Below are positions 34,201 to 41,742 of a DNA stretch of 64,000 nt, piece by piece. A model generated the notes under the pieces. That model saw only the letters and a program-made list of their open reading frames with translations. It had not been told where the DNA came from and searched no databases. Within the stretch, counting starts at the first letter, position 1. Each line of letters starts with the position of its first letter. Location of the stretch: positions 2,666,001 through 2,730,000 of the forward strand of contig NZ_CP072203.1 of assembly GCF_017654315.1 (NCBI RefSeq), given 5' to 3'. The translations under genes and the position numbers were made by a program. Source of the stretch: Gordonia polyisoprenivorans (GTDB lineage: Bacteria > Actinomycetota > Actinomycetes > Mycobacteriales > Mycobacteriaceae).

Positions 34201-35949
34201 GGCTCCGAGCGCGAAGACGTCGCCGACGCGTGACTCGTAGACCATCTCCTCGTCGAGTTCGCCCACCCGCGTTTGTTTCTCGCCGACCATGAACACACCG
34301 AACAACCCACGGTCCGGAATGGTGCCACCGGAGGTGACGGCGAGCCGCTGGGCGCCGCGACGTCCGATGAGCACGTTGCGTTCGCGGTCCCAGGTGACGC
34401 GTGGACGCAGTTCGGCGAATTCGTCGGACGGGAATCGTCCGGAGATGAGATCGAGGGTCGCCTCGTACACGCCGCGGCCGAGCTCCCGATACGGTGCACT
34501 GCGGCGCACGACCTCGAACCATTCGTCGACGTGGAGTTCGTCGATCGAAGCTGCGGCGATGGTCTGCTGGGCCAGGACGTCGAGCGGGTTGGTGGGTACC
34601 CGCAGTTCCTCGATCTCGCCCTGCCGCATGCGCGACACCGCCACGGTGCAGTGGATGAGGTCGGTGCGGTGTTTGGGGAACAGCACGCCCTGACTGATCT
34701 CGCCGACCTGGTGCCCCGCCCGGCCGATGCGTTGCAGACCGCTGGCCACCGACGGCGGCGCCTCGACCTGGACGACGAGATCCACTGCGCCCATGTCGAT
34801 TCCGAGCTCAAGCGAACTGGTGGCCACCACGCATCGCAACCGGCCGGTCTTGAGTTCGTCCTCGATCTCGGCGCGCTGCTCCTTGCTGACCGACCCGTGA
34901 TGTGCCCGGGCCAGTAGGGTCGTGGCCGCCGAGGACGCGCCGCTACCCATCACCATGGCCGGAGCGCCCCCGGCGACCCGCGGGTTGGCTGCGGCGGGCA
35001 CCGCGGCCGGCGCGCTGCGGGATTCGGCGATCTCGTTGAGCCGTGCGGTCAGTCGCTCGGCGAGGCGACGGGAGTTGGCGAACACGATGGTCGTGCGATT
35101 GGCCTCGATGAGATCGACGATCGCCGATTCGACGTAGGGCCACAGCGATCCCGCGGTCGGGGAGAACGCGTCGTCGAGATCCTCGGAACCAGGTGCGTCC
35201 GGGGGCGGCGGGATGTTGGCCATGTCTTCCACGGGCACGTCGACGCGAAGATCGAAGGTCTTGCTCGCGGGTGGACGCACGATCGTGCACGGCGCGGCAC
35301 CGGTCAGGAAGCCCGCGACCACCTCGGGCGGGCGAACCGTCGCCGACAATCCGATGCGCTGTGCGGGCGTCTCCAACAACTCGTCGAGACGCTCGAGGGA
35401 CAGCGCCAGATGAGTGCCGCGCTTGGTGCCGGCCACCGCATGGACCTCGTCGATGATCACGGCCTCGACGCCGGTCAGTGTCTCCCGCGCCGAGGACGTC
35501 AGCATCAGGTACAGCGACTCCGGGGTGGTGATGAGGATGTCCGGGGGTGTGCGTACCAGGCTGCGGCGGGTCGCGGCGGGCGTGTCCCCGGATCGCAGGC
35601 CGACGGTGATCGCCGGCTCGGGATCGCCGAGTTCCTGCGCCGCGCGGGTGATGCCGGTCAGCGGTGCACGCAGGTTGCGTTCGACGTCGACGGCGAGGGC
35701 CTTGAGCGGTGAGATGTAGACGACCCGGGTGCCGCGTGCCCGATCCGGGCGCGCCGCGAGCCGGTCGAGGGCCCACAGGAATGCCGAGAGGGTCTTGCCC
35801 GAACCGGTGGGGGCGATGACCAGCGTGTGGTTGCCGTCGGCGATCGAGGACCACGCCCCGGTCTGAGCGGCGGTCGGCTCGGCGAAGGTGCCGCTGAACC
35901 AGCGCCGCGTGGGCGCGGTGAAGCGATCGAGGACCGACGGCGAAGCCAT
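31273..35949 (-). CDS. lhr: ATP-dependent helicase Lhr (long helicase-related, repair-associated)
   Basis: Lhr is a superfamily 2 3'-to-5' DNA translocase and RNA:DNA helicase involved in DNA damage response in mycobacteria. The 1558-residue protein has Walker A LVIAPTGSGKT (Lys52), the DEVH box IIDEVHAVAGTKRGTHL, motif III LSATVRPPE and motif VI QRIGRAGHQ. A winged-helix and beta-barrel core follows and then a long C-terminal domain (about 870 onward) that forms the Lhr-CTD. Length agrees with full-size actinobacterial Lhr (about 1500). The ATG at 35949 places the first helicase motif at the usual distance. It faces the cobalt cassette across 107 bp. Confidence 0.95.
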   Translation of the reverse strand: MASPSVLDRFTAPTRRWFSGTFAEPTAAQTGAWSSIADGNHTLVIAPTGSGKTLSAFLWALDRLAARPDRARGTRVVYISPLKALAVDVERNLRAPLTGITRAAQELGDPEPAITVGLRSGDTPAATRRSLVRTPPDILITTPESLYLMLTSSARETLTGVEAVIIDEVHAVAGTKRGTHLALSLERLDELLETPAQRIGLSATVRPPEVVAGFLTGAAPCTIVRPPASKTFDLRVDVPVEDMANIPPPPDAPGSEDLDDAFSPTAGSLWPYVESAIVDLIEANRTTIVFANSRRLAERLTARLNEIAESRSAPAAVPAAANPRVAGGAPAMVMGSGASSAATTLLARAHHGSVSKEQRAEIEDELKTGRLRCVVATSSLELGIDMGAVDLVVQVEAPPSVASGLQRIGRAGHQVGEISQGVLFPKHRTDLIHCTVAVSRMRQGEIEELRVPTNPLDVLAQQTIAAASIDELHVDEWFEVVRRSAPYRELGRGVYEATLDLISGRFPSDEFAELRPRVTWDRERNVLIGRRGAQRLAVTSGGTIPDRGLFGVFMVGEKQTRVGELDEEMVYESRVGDVFALGATSWRIEDITHDRVLVTPAFGQPGRLPFWIGDAVGRPAELGAAIGRFTGEIADPAELDRRADELGLTTYARDNLGALIAEQREATTHLPTDRTLVVERFRDELGDWRLILHSPYGLRVHAPWASAISARLKTTLGLDGAVTASDDGIIVRLPDTDDNPPGAAVFTIDPDDIEQLVTDALAESSMFASRFRECAARALLLPRRDPGRRAPLWQQRQRSAQLLAVASEFPDFPIVLEAVRECLQDVYDLPALIDLLRGVATRRVRVVETETESPSPFAASLLFGYVGAFMYNDDAPIAERRAAALSLDTALLAQLLGRVDLRELLDPGVITEVTNRLQRLEPSRQARDAQDVVDLLRWLGPLTTEDVDARYRGDDPDAVPAGAQPVDAATVLAALHRDGAIISVSQRGRALWAAIEDTARLRDALGVPAPLGVPAAFLEQVADPVGDLVHRYARTHGPFTVDEAADSLGLGVAVIRDVLVRMAGERKVIEGDFLPEASGTQWCHSDVLGQIRRGSLAASRAEIEPVDDATLSRFLVGWQHVAPRKAGRGDHDDRLTGVDGVSVAIDQLAGLPLPASAWESLILPSRVADYSPAMLDELLSSGEVVWSGAGRIGGADGWIRLCPADLAEVLLPEPDEIDTTDVHRRLVETFTGSGGLRFAQFVGDFTDLDATAAASTTSITAEVESGLWDLVWSGRLSNDSFAPVRALLTPRSSGGSRTAPAHRSRARAPRLRSSRLTTRHLISTTPAVTTPATVAGRWFTLPDRATDPTVSTQVLCDQLLTRYGVVTRGSVVAEGVVGGFARIYKALNIFEDNGFVRRGYYVDGLGGAQFAATATVDELRRHTLDHRDDSTQTAVVLAATDPANPFGAALSWPERPESGHRPGRKPGALVVLVNGALTIYVERGGKTVLTFDDSESVLRSAAHALAGVVHDGRVSRLAIDQIDGAESLRSDLAAILVDAGFSTTPRGLRLRYGHHARR

Positions 35950-36039
35950 TCACCCATCATCCATGCCCCCTCCGACAAATCGCAGTGGCGGTGTTCTGCT
36001 CGGTTTGTCCGATGGGTCGTGCCGGTCACATTTGTCGGG

Positions 36040-36045
36040 TATAGA
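36040..36045 (+). promoter_or_regulatory. possible -10 element for the cbtBA-1 riboswitch transcript
   Basis: TATAGA at 36040-36045 matches the -10 consensus at 4-5 of 6 positions and lies 10 bases before the first pairing base of the riboswitch. No good -35 is seen. Confidence 0.4.
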
Positions 36046-36055
36046 GTTCTCGCCA

Positions 36056-36156
36056 GATGCTGACGGAAACCCGGTGTGAGTCCGGGACGGTCGCGCCACT
36101 GTGAGCCGGGCCGGGGAGTCACCCCCGCCCGACGAGTCAGGATTCCGCCGAGCATC
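36056..36156 (+). ncRNA. cobalamin riboswitch 1 (controls cbtB-cbtA)
   Basis: The stretch has the hallmarks of the B12 riboswitch. The outer stem is GATGCT 36056-36061 with AGCATC 36151-36156. The 5' core is GGTGTGAGTCCGGGACGG, followed by CGCGCCACTGTG, and the B12 box is AGTCAGGATTCCGCCGAGC at 36135-36153. It sits directly upstream of cbtB, so cobalt uptake is presumably shut off by adenosyl- or other cobalamin. The class follows sequence; the ligand form is not testable here. Confidence 0.9.
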
Positions 36157-36201
36157 GATCCGACAAGCGCTGGGACGCGTCATCCCACGAAAGGACCTCC
36201 G

Positions 36202-36423
36202 ATGGTTGCAACCACCCACCAGAACAAGGCACGGGCCCTTGCGGTACCCGACCTCTCCGTCGCGTCGGCAGCCCTGTGGCTGACCGCCACGTTCATCCTC
36301 GCCGCGATGGCCTACTACTTCATCGGTTACGACCAAGGTGCCTGGTCGGTGTTCGGCAACGACACCCACATCCATGAATTCGTGCACGACTCCCGGCACT
36401 TCCTCGGCTTCCCCTGCCACTGA
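36202..36423 (+). CDS. cbtB: cobalt transporter subunit CbtB (copy 1)
   Basis: CbtB is a tiny membrane protein that with CbtA imports cobalt for cobalamin synthesis. The 73-residue product has one membrane helix (ALWLTATFILAAMAYYFIGYD) and the family's histidine-rich C-terminus HIHEFVHDSRHFLGFPCH, a plausible metal-capture site. ATG 36202 is preceded by AAAGGA. It lies 45 bp downstream of the riboswitch and 27 bp before cbtA. Confidence 0.9.
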   Translation: MVATTHQNKARALAVPDLSVASAALWLTATFILAAMAYYFIGYDQGAWSVFGNDTHIHEFVHDSRHFLGFPCH

Positions 36424-36450
36424 TCGAACGAGCACGGGAGACAACCGAAC

Positions 36451-37275
36451 ATGGAGAAGAAATTCATCGGCGCCGGCCTGCTGTCAGGACTGGTCGCCGG
36501 GATCGTCGCCTACGTTTTCGCTCGGATCTTCATCGAGCCGCAGGTGGCCAAGGCCATCGACTACGAGGACGGACGCAGTGAGGCCGAAGAGGCCCTGATG
36601 ACCGCGCACGGGCACGGCGGCCACGAGCACGGCGCCGAGGTGTTCACCCGCTCGGTGCAGGAGAACATCGGCGCGGGTGTGGGGACCATCGTGTTCGCGG
36701 TGTCGATGGGCGCGTTCTTCGCAATCGCGTTCACGATCCTGTGGACCTACCTGGCGCATCACCGCACCGGAGCGGACCCACGTTGGGCCGCGGCCCTGAT
36801 CGGGCTCCTCGGCTTCGTCGCGGTCTTCGGGGTGCCGTTCTTCGCGTATCCGGCCAACCCGCCGGCCGTCGGCGACGACGACACCATCGGTGCCCGGTCG
36901 ACGGCGTATCTCACCCTCACCGTCATCTCGGTGGTCGCGGTGATCGCGGCGGTCGTGCTCGCGCTCTGGCTGCGGCAACGCTGGGGAGGGCTCGCGGCCA
37001 CGGCGGCAGCCGCCGTCGGTTACCTGGTGGTCGTGACCATCGCGATCGCGCTACTGCCGGAATTCCACGAGGTTCCCGAGCCGGTCATGAACGGCGACAC
37101 GATCGTCTTCCCCGGATTCCCGGGAGCTGTGATCGGAGACTTCCGGGTGTATGTGATCGCCAATCAGGTGATCCTGTGGACCGTCCTGACGACGACGTTC
37201 GCGGGCATCATGACCTGGCTGAGCCGGTCCGGTTCATCTCAGCGGGTGGCGACGCCGGCCGCGGCACACAGCTGA
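36451..37275 (+). CDS. cbtA: cobalt transporter subunit CbtA (copy 1, with His-rich loop)
   Basis: The 274-residue membrane protein has about six helices and starts with the family segment GAGLLSGLVAGIVAYVFARIFIEP. A short loop after the first helix reads HGHGGHEHG (near residues 53-61), a likely cobalt-binding stretch. The conserved motif VPFFAYPANPPAVG and the closing WTVLTTTFAGIMTWL fit CbtA. It is co-transcribed with cbtB behind riboswitch 1 and ends at a strong convergent hairpin. The second CbtA at 38.0-38.9 kb lacks the His-rich loop, so the two copies are not interchangeable in detail. Confidence 0.9.
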   Translation: MEKKFIGAGLLSGLVAGIVAYVFARIFIEPQVAKAIDYEDGRSEAEEALMTAHGHGGHEHGAEVFTRSVQENIGAGVGTIVFAVSMGAFFAIAFTILWTYLAHHRTGADPRWAAALIGLLGFVAVFGVPFFAYPANPPAVGDDDTIGARSTAYLTLTVISVVAVIAAVVLALWLRQRWGGLAATAAAAVGYLVVVTIAIALLPEFHEVPEPVMNGDTIVFPGFPGAVIGDFRVYVIANQVILWTVLTTTFAGIMTWLSRSGSSQRVATPAAAHS

Positions 37276-37280
37276 TCTCT

Positions 37281-37326
37281 GCACCAACGTCCGCCCCGTG
37301 CACACGTGCAGGGCGGACGTTGGTGC
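37281..37326. terminator. perfect 16-bp inverted repeat between the two cbt cassettes
   Basis: Arms 37281-37296 and 37311-37326 are perfectly complementary with a 14-base loop. The hairpin lies six bases after cbtA-1 and 31 bases from the end of the opposing FhuF-like gene, so it can stop transcription from both sides. Confidence 0.85.
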
Positions 37327-37357
37327 GTTCGTGGGGTCTGCCGAGAAGGTGGGTGGG

Positions 37358-38020
37358 TCAGATGAGTACGCAGTCACCGCAGACGGCGCCCCGATCGCCG
37401 CTGACCCGATAGATCAAACAGCAACTGCGCCGGCGGAATCTCGGTCCCGCGCGTAACCGCCCGTCCTCGACATGGGGCTCGGCGAGAACACGGTCGGCCG
37501 CGGCGACGGCGAGAGCGCCCTGTTCGGGGCGCGCCGTCGCGATGAGTCTGGCGGCGCTGTTGGTCGCCGAGGCGACGTTGCCCCAGAGCGTTCGCCCACT
37601 CACGCCGAAGCCGTCGCCGACGGCGTCGGTGAGTGCACCGACGACTCCGTCGGCCGGGTTGGGCCGCACGTCGGTCGCGGCGGCGGTGACCGACAGCGGA
37701 TACGGCCCGCCCAGTTCGTCCTGCCACCAGAGGTCCTCCGCCGCAACCGAGATCGGCGGTTCGTCGAGCGCAGCCACGGCGATCATCGGAGCGATGAGAC
37801 GGGCGACCAGCCCGAGGTGGGTCACCGATGCGGCCACCCTCTGCTCGACGGGTGCCGCGGCGCCGGCCCCGAGTGCGGCGCGCACACGTTCCACCCGCGC
37901 CTCCAGCATGTGCGGATCCTCAATGAGAGCGGCCATTGTGAGCCACGGGGCATCACACCGTTGCCCGCGGGCATGCGTGCGGACGGCGAAGAAGGGGCCG
38001 AGGTCATCGAGAGTGGTCAC
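37358..38020 (-). CDS. FhuF-like (2Fe-2S) protein, possible ferric-siderophore or corrinoid reductase
   Basis: The 220-residue protein ends with CCLIYRVSGDRGAVCGDC, the Cys-Cys-x12-Cys-x2-Cys arrangement of the FhuF C-terminal 2Fe-2S site, and has no membrane helix. FhuF proteins reduce Fe(III) bound to siderophores. Here the gene is the third cistron of the riboswitch-controlled cbtB2-cbtA2 transcript: GTG 38020 overlaps the cbtA2 stop by GTGA. A role in reducing cobalt or corrinoid rather than siderophore iron is therefore possible; that is inference from location alone. An in-frame upstream ATG at 38146 would lie inside cbtA2 and is less likely. Confidence 0.72.
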   Translation of the reverse strand: MTTLDDLGPFFAVRTHARGQRCDAPWLTMAALIEDPHMLEARVERVRAALGAGAAAPVEQRVAASVTHLGLVARLIAPMIAVAALDEPPISVAAEDLWWQDELGGPYPLSVTAAATDVRPNPADGVVGALTDAVGDGFGVSGRTLWGNVASATNSAARLIATARPEQGALAVAAADRVLAEPHVEDGRLRAGPRFRRRSCCLIYRVSGDRGAVCGDCVLI

Positions 38021-38928
38021 TGCCGGACGAGCGTAGCCTGCTCGCCGACGGTCTGCGGGGTCGAGGGATGCATCCGGTTCATCAGGGCACCGAAGACCAT
38101 TCCGATGACCAGCCACACGAGAGCCTGGTTCAGGATCGAATACCACCGGAACTTCCAGAGCACGTCGGCGTCGAAGCCCGGATAGACGATCTGCCCTGGC
38201 GCATAGACCCTTCCGTCGATCGTGAGTGGGTGATCGAGGATGTTGGTGATGGGTTGCGGTGTCTCGGTGGCGGCGCGTGCAAAGCCGAACTCACTGGAGT
38301 GGTCGACGTTTGCTGACAGATCACCGAGCGATGGCAGGACGCCCAGAACGATGCCGAACAGTATGAGGAAGCCGACTCCGGCCACGAGAATCGCACGTTG
38401 CGTTCCGATCCGGCGGTGCAGACGGTGCACGACGTACACCGCGAGGCCGAGTAGGACGAGTGAGATCGCGACCATTGCGAGGTAGAGCTGACCGCGGGTG
38501 TCGATCGTGAAGGTGTGCCCGATCGCCGGCGGATTGGCCGGGTACTTCACGAACGGCAGCAGGTAGATACCGAGGAAGCCGAAGCCTGCGATGAGCCAGG
38601 ACAGATACTGCGCGCGCAGTGCGGTACGGCCCATGAGGATCAGGTAGGCAACGGCCACCAGAGCGCCCATCGCGACGGAGAAGCCGATGATGCCGGTGGC
38701 GATGCCCACGGTCGACTGGATCGTCCGGCTGAAGATCTCCGGACCATCGGGTTCGGTCGCCCGACCGGCTGCCTGGTTGAGTGCGTTGAGGATGTCGTCG
38801 CGGCCTGATTCGTAGTCGATGGCCTTGTTGATGACGGGTTCGGCGAAGACACGAGCAAAGACGAAGCCCAGGATGCCGGCGATCAGTCCGGCAAGGGCTC
38901 CGCGCCCGATGACGCGGAGTTCGGTCAT
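38017..38928 (-). CDS. cbtA: cobalt transporter subunit CbtA (copy 2)
   Basis: The 303-residue paralogue of the protein at 36.45 kb has the same plan: start GRGALAGLIAGILGFVFARVFAEP, the motif LPFVKYPANPPAIG, and a final helix WLVIGMVFGALMN. About 30 extra residues lie in the C-terminal half (SANVDHSSEFGFARAATETP). The loop after helix 1 reads AAGRATEPDGPEI and lacks the histidines seen in copy 1. It lies nine bases downstream of cbtB2 and overlaps the FhuF-like gene by four bases. Confidence 0.9.
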   Translation of the reverse strand: MTELRVIGRGALAGLIAGILGFVFARVFAEPVINKAIDYESGRDDILNALNQAAGRATEPDGPEIFSRTIQSTVGIATGIIGFSVAMGALVAVAYLILMGRTALRAQYLSWLIAGFGFLGIYLLPFVKYPANPPAIGHTFTIDTRGQLYLAMVAISLVLLGLAVYVVHRLHRRIGTQRAILVAGVGFLILFGIVLGVLPSLGDLSANVDHSSEFGFARAATETPQPITNILDHPLTIDGRVYAPGQIVYPGFDADVLWKFRWYSILNQALVWLVIGMVFGALMNRMHPSTPQTVGEQATLVRQ

Positions 38929-38937
38929 GAATCCGGC

Positions 38938-39162
38938 TCAGTGGCAGGGGAAGCCGAGGAAGTGGCGGGCGTCGTGAACCCACTCGTGCACGACCATGGT
39001 GTGTCCGAACACCGAGCTCATGCCTTCGTCGACACCGATGAAGTAATACGCGAGGAGGGCCAACAGGACGGTGATCCCCAAGATCAGTGCAACGCGTGTG
39101 CGCGACAGGGCTTCGGGGGAGACGGCGACACCGGGATGCGGTGTGGCGACGTGAGTACTCAT
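38938..39162 (-). CDS. cbtB: cobalt transporter subunit CbtB (copy 2)
   Basis: The 74-residue product has one membrane helix (VALILGITVLLALLAYYFIGVD) and the His-containing tail VVHEWVHDARHFLGFPCH, nearly identical to copy 1 in its last residues (HFLGFPCH). ATG 39162 is preceded by GAGGAGGT. It is the first gene after riboswitch 2. Confidence 0.9.
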   Translation of the reverse strand: MSTHVATPHPGVAVSPEALSRTRVALILGITVLLALLAYYFIGVDEGMSSVFGHTMVVHEWVHDARHFLGFPCH

Positions 39163-39207
39163 CGGGACCTCCTCGGGGTGATGCGCCCCGGTTGTCTGGC
39201 TGTGGGT

Positions 39208-39294
39208 CGACGGCGATGTGTCTGACTGACCCGTGAGTACGAGTTCACAGTGGCGCAACCGTCCCGGAATCACACCGGGTTCCATACACCGTCG
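39208..39294 (-). ncRNA. cobalamin riboswitch 2 (controls cbtB2-cbtA2-fhuF-like)
   Basis: Read on the minus strand, the element has the same core as riboswitch 1: CCGGTGTGATTCCGGGACGG, TTGCGCCACTGTG and B12 box AGTCAGACACATCGCC. The outer stem CGACGGTG (39294-39287) pairs with CGCCGTCG (39215-39208), with one G-U. It begins a compact B12-controlled operon whose first gene starts 46 bp later. Between it and the divergent acyl-CoA dehydrogenase (39295-39495) I see no gene. TTGACC (minus, 39324-39329) is a possible -35 but lacks a convincing -10. Confidence 0.87.
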
Positions 39295-39495
39295 GTGATA
39301 AGGAGATCAGTTGTGAAAGTGCAGGTCAAGCGGGTGTCCGGATTGAGTGGATTATCCTTGCCAACTGTTGGGGCATAGGAAGAAACATATTGGCCATTCT
39401 GTGTCTTGACGCTGATCGTGACGACTGACACAGTTGGACTGAAACAAGTTCTCATGGCAGCCGACGCTGCTGTCCGATGATCCTGCGAGGTGTCG

Positions 39496-40716
39496 ATGTT
39501 CGAGTGGTCCGAAGAAGATCTGATGGTGCGCGACGCCTTGCGGGCATTCATCGACAAGGAGATCCGCCCGCACATCGACGAACTCGAGACCGGTCAGCTC
39601 CCGCCCTACGACATCACCCGAAAGCTGTTGTCCACCTTCGGTGTCGACGCGATGGCCAAGGATGCGCTCGAAAAGGAACTCGAGGCCGAGGCGGCCGGTG
39701 AGAAGCCCTCGGGCGGCGGGGGAGCCGGCATGGCCGGCTCGATGTTCATGATCGTCAACATCGAACTGGCCGGGGTCTGCCTTGGTCTCGTCGGCTCGAT
39801 GGGTGTCAGCATGGGTCTGACGGCGTCGGCGATCCGGGGCAAGGGCACCCTCGCGCAGAAGAAGCGGTGGCTGCCCGAACTGGTCACCATGGAGAAGGTC
39901 GGGGCCTGGGCGATCACCGAACCCGACTCCGGCTCCGATGCCCTCGGCGGCATGAAGACCACCGTGCGCCGCGACGGTGACGAGTATCTGCTCAACGGGC
40001 AGAAGACCTTCATCACCAACGGCCCGTACGCCGATACCATCGTCGTCTTCGCCAAGCTCGACGACGGCTCGGACACCCCGATGCGCGATCGCAAGGTGCT
40101 CTCGTTCGTCCTGGACAAGGGGATGCCAGGGCTCACCCAGGGCAAGGCATTCAAGAAGATGGGCATGATGAGTTCGCCCACCGGCGAGCTGTTCTTCGAC
40201 AACGTCCGCCTCGGCCGGGACCGCCTGCTCGGCGAGACAGAGGACACCGGGTCCGACGCGCGCGGCTCCGAGGGGGCGAAGTCCGGTTTCACCGCCGAGC
40301 GCATCGGAATCGCGGCGCTGTCGATGGGCATCATCAACGAATGTCTGCGTCTGAGTGTCGATTACGCGAAGAACCGCAAGCTGTGGGGCCAGGAGATCGG
40401 GCGCTTCCAGTTGATCCAGCTCAAACTCGCCGAGATGGAGGTGGCGCGGATCAACGTGCAGAACATGCTCTTCAGTGCGATCGAGCGGGCCAAGGCCGGT
40501 AAGCCGCTGAGCCTGGCCGAGGCGTCGGCGATGAAGCTTTACTCGTCGAAGGCGGCCACCGAAGTCGCGATGGAGGCCGTCCAGCTCTTCGGCGGAAACG
40601 GCTACATGGCCGAGTACCGCGTCGAACAACTTGCGCGCGATGCCAAGTCGCTGATGATCTATGCCGGCAGCAACGAGATCCAGGTGACCCACGTCGCCAA
40701 GGGGCTCCTGGCCTGA
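39496..40716 (+). CDS. acyl-CoA dehydrogenase (FadE type)
   Basis: The enzyme removes two hydrogens from acyl-CoA, passing electrons to ETF. The 406-residue protein has WAITEPDSGSDA, FITNGPYADTIVVFA and the C-terminal QLFGGNGYMAEYRVEQLARDAK. The usual base of medium- and short-chain enzymes, Glu in YEGTNE, is replaced: the segment reads IYAGSNEIQ (Ala390). A Glu directly before the conserved Arg in TAERIGIA (E268) is at the position used by isovaleryl- and long-chain enzymes, so activity is probably kept. A Gly/Ala insert at 71-80 (PSGGGGAGMA) is unusual. ATG 39496 is preferred over GTG 39490. It stands alone. Confidence 0.88.
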   Translation: MFEWSEEDLMVRDALRAFIDKEIRPHIDELETGQLPPYDITRKLLSTFGVDAMAKDALEKELEAEAAGEKPSGGGGAGMAGSMFMIVNIELAGVCLGLVGSMGVSMGLTASAIRGKGTLAQKKRWLPELVTMEKVGAWAITEPDSGSDALGGMKTTVRRDGDEYLLNGQKTFITNGPYADTIVVFAKLDDGSDTPMRDRKVLSFVLDKGMPGLTQGKAFKKMGMMSSPTGELFFDNVRLGRDRLLGETEDTGSDARGSEGAKSGFTAERIGIAALSMGIINECLRLSVDYAKNRKLWGQEIGRFQLIQLKLAEMEVARINVQNMLFSAIERAKAGKPLSLAEASAMKLYSSKAATEVAMEAVQLFGGNGYMAEYRVEQLARDAKSLMIYAGSNEIQVTHVAKGLLA

Positions 40717-40751
40717 CTCCGGCGACGCAGCGGGACCGTCCGGTGCGGTGG

Positions 40752-41468
40752 TCAGTCGGTGCCGGGACTCTCCGACGCCGACCACCGCACCGAGATGACG
40801 GGCTCGGCACGCACCACCGCGGCGAGCGCATCCTCGATGTCCCGGTCGTTGCGCTCGGCGCTGTGGACCTGTGCGGTGATGGTCACCACGCCGGCGGGCT
40901 CGTCCTTCGCCGCGATCGAGCGCACCGTGAGCTCCGGGCGATGCACGGCGTCGAACACCATGGCCCGCACTGCAGCCTCGTGGTTCTGCGGACAGGTGAC
41001 CTCGAATAGATAATCGGCCGAAGGTGATTCGCGGCCGGTGTCACCCGGGTACCGGTCGATGAGCCGACCGAGGGGCCGCAACAGTGTATTGGCGATCATC
41101 ACCGTTGCGGTGCCGATGGCCGCGATCTCGACGAGACCGCCACCGCTGAGCGCGCCGACCGCTGCCGACGCCCACAAAGTGGCCGCCGTGTTGAGTCCGG
41201 AGATCGATACGCCCTGCTTCATGATGACACCCGCACCCAGGAAGCCGATACCCGACACGATCTGCGCCGCAACGCGGGTCGGATCGGCGTCGGGTCCGTG
41301 GAAACTGAAGGCACCCATCACGACGAAGAGTGCGGCACCGAGACTCACCAGGGCATTGGTCCGCAAACCGGCCGTGCGGGAACGCCATTGACGCTCCAGG
41401 CCGATGAGGGCACCGCACAGTAGGGCGACGCCGATCCGGAGAAGGATTTCGGGGGTCTCGATGGTCAT
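40752..41468 (-). CDS. mgtC: MgtC/SapB-family membrane protein
   Basis: The 238-residue protein has the MgtC membrane domain: LLCGALIGLERQWRSRTAGLRTNALVSLG, then GIGFLGAGVIMKQG and GLNTAATLWASAAVGALSGGG, about five helices. A C-terminal cytosolic ACT-like part follows (VTITAQVHSAERNDRDIEDALAAV). MgtC proteins help bacteria grow in low magnesium and inside macrophages, and in Salmonella act on the F1F0 ATP synthase. The ATG at 41468 fits the family start. A strong promoter and a leader reading frame lie upstream, so expression is probably controlled in the 5' leader. Confidence 0.9.
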   Translation of the reverse strand: MTIETPEILLRIGVALLCGALIGLERQWRSRTAGLRTNALVSLGAALFVVMGAFSFHGPDADPTRVAAQIVSGIGFLGAGVIMKQGVSISGLNTAATLWASAAVGALSGGGLVEIAAIGTATVMIANTLLRPLGRLIDRYPGDTGRESPSADYLFEVTCPQNHEAAVRAMVFDAVHRPELTVRSIAAKDEPAGVVTITAQVHSAERNDRDIEDALAAVVRAEPVISVRWSASESPGTD

Positions 41469-41541
41469 GGCGGGCAACGCCTTTCGAAGAGGCTCCCGAT
41501 GCCCGATACGGGTGGCCGTGCGGCCCGGACCACATGGTGGT

Positions 41542-41613
41542 TCAGGCGTGAGGGCGACGGGAGGACGAGCACACGAACGGTGGATGGCCGGGGCAACTGT
41601 CACCAGCAGGCAT
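41542..41613 (-). CDS. putative 23-residue leader peptide upstream of mgtC
   Basis: On the minus strand, ATG 41613 follows the near-perfect ribosome site AGGAGGTGAG with a seven-base spacer, the strongest such site in the neighbourhood. It opens a 23-codon frame (MPAGDSCPGHPPFVCSSSRR plus PHA) ending at 41542, 73 bases before the mgtC start. It contains four Pro, four Ser and two Cys codons. Short leader frames with proline codons control mgtC in Salmonella (mgtP); a similar role here is inference. It has no homology I can point to. Confidence 0.4.
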   Translation of the reverse strand: MPAGDSCPGHPPFVCSSSRRPHA

Positions 41614-41681
41614 TCGCGATCTCACCTCCTCGGGTCGAACATCGGCAGGGTTGGACGTCGGGCGCATCGAGCGCCTCAACA

Positions 41682-41710
41682 GTGATAGCCGGACCGGCTG
41701 CGGGTGTCAA
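41682..41710 (-). promoter_or_regulatory. strong sigma-70-like promoter for the mgtC leader transcript
   Basis: On the minus strand a perfect -35 TTGACA (41710-41705) and a -10 TATCAC (41687-41682) are separated by exactly 17 bases. Transcription would start near 41675, directly at a hairpin (GGCGC-TCGAT-GCGCC, 41675-41661), and run through the leader frame to mgtC, giving a 5' leader of about 205 bases. Confidence 0.6.
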
Positions 41711-41742
41711 CAGTTCGGCGTGTGTGGGTGTCGCCGGTCACC

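Noticed and set aside
39270..39575. Minus-strand 101-codon frame between riboswitch 2 and the acyl-CoA dehydrogenase
   Set aside because: It overlaps the dehydrogenase start and the riboswitch, has no ribosome site, and its residue composition does not look like a protein.
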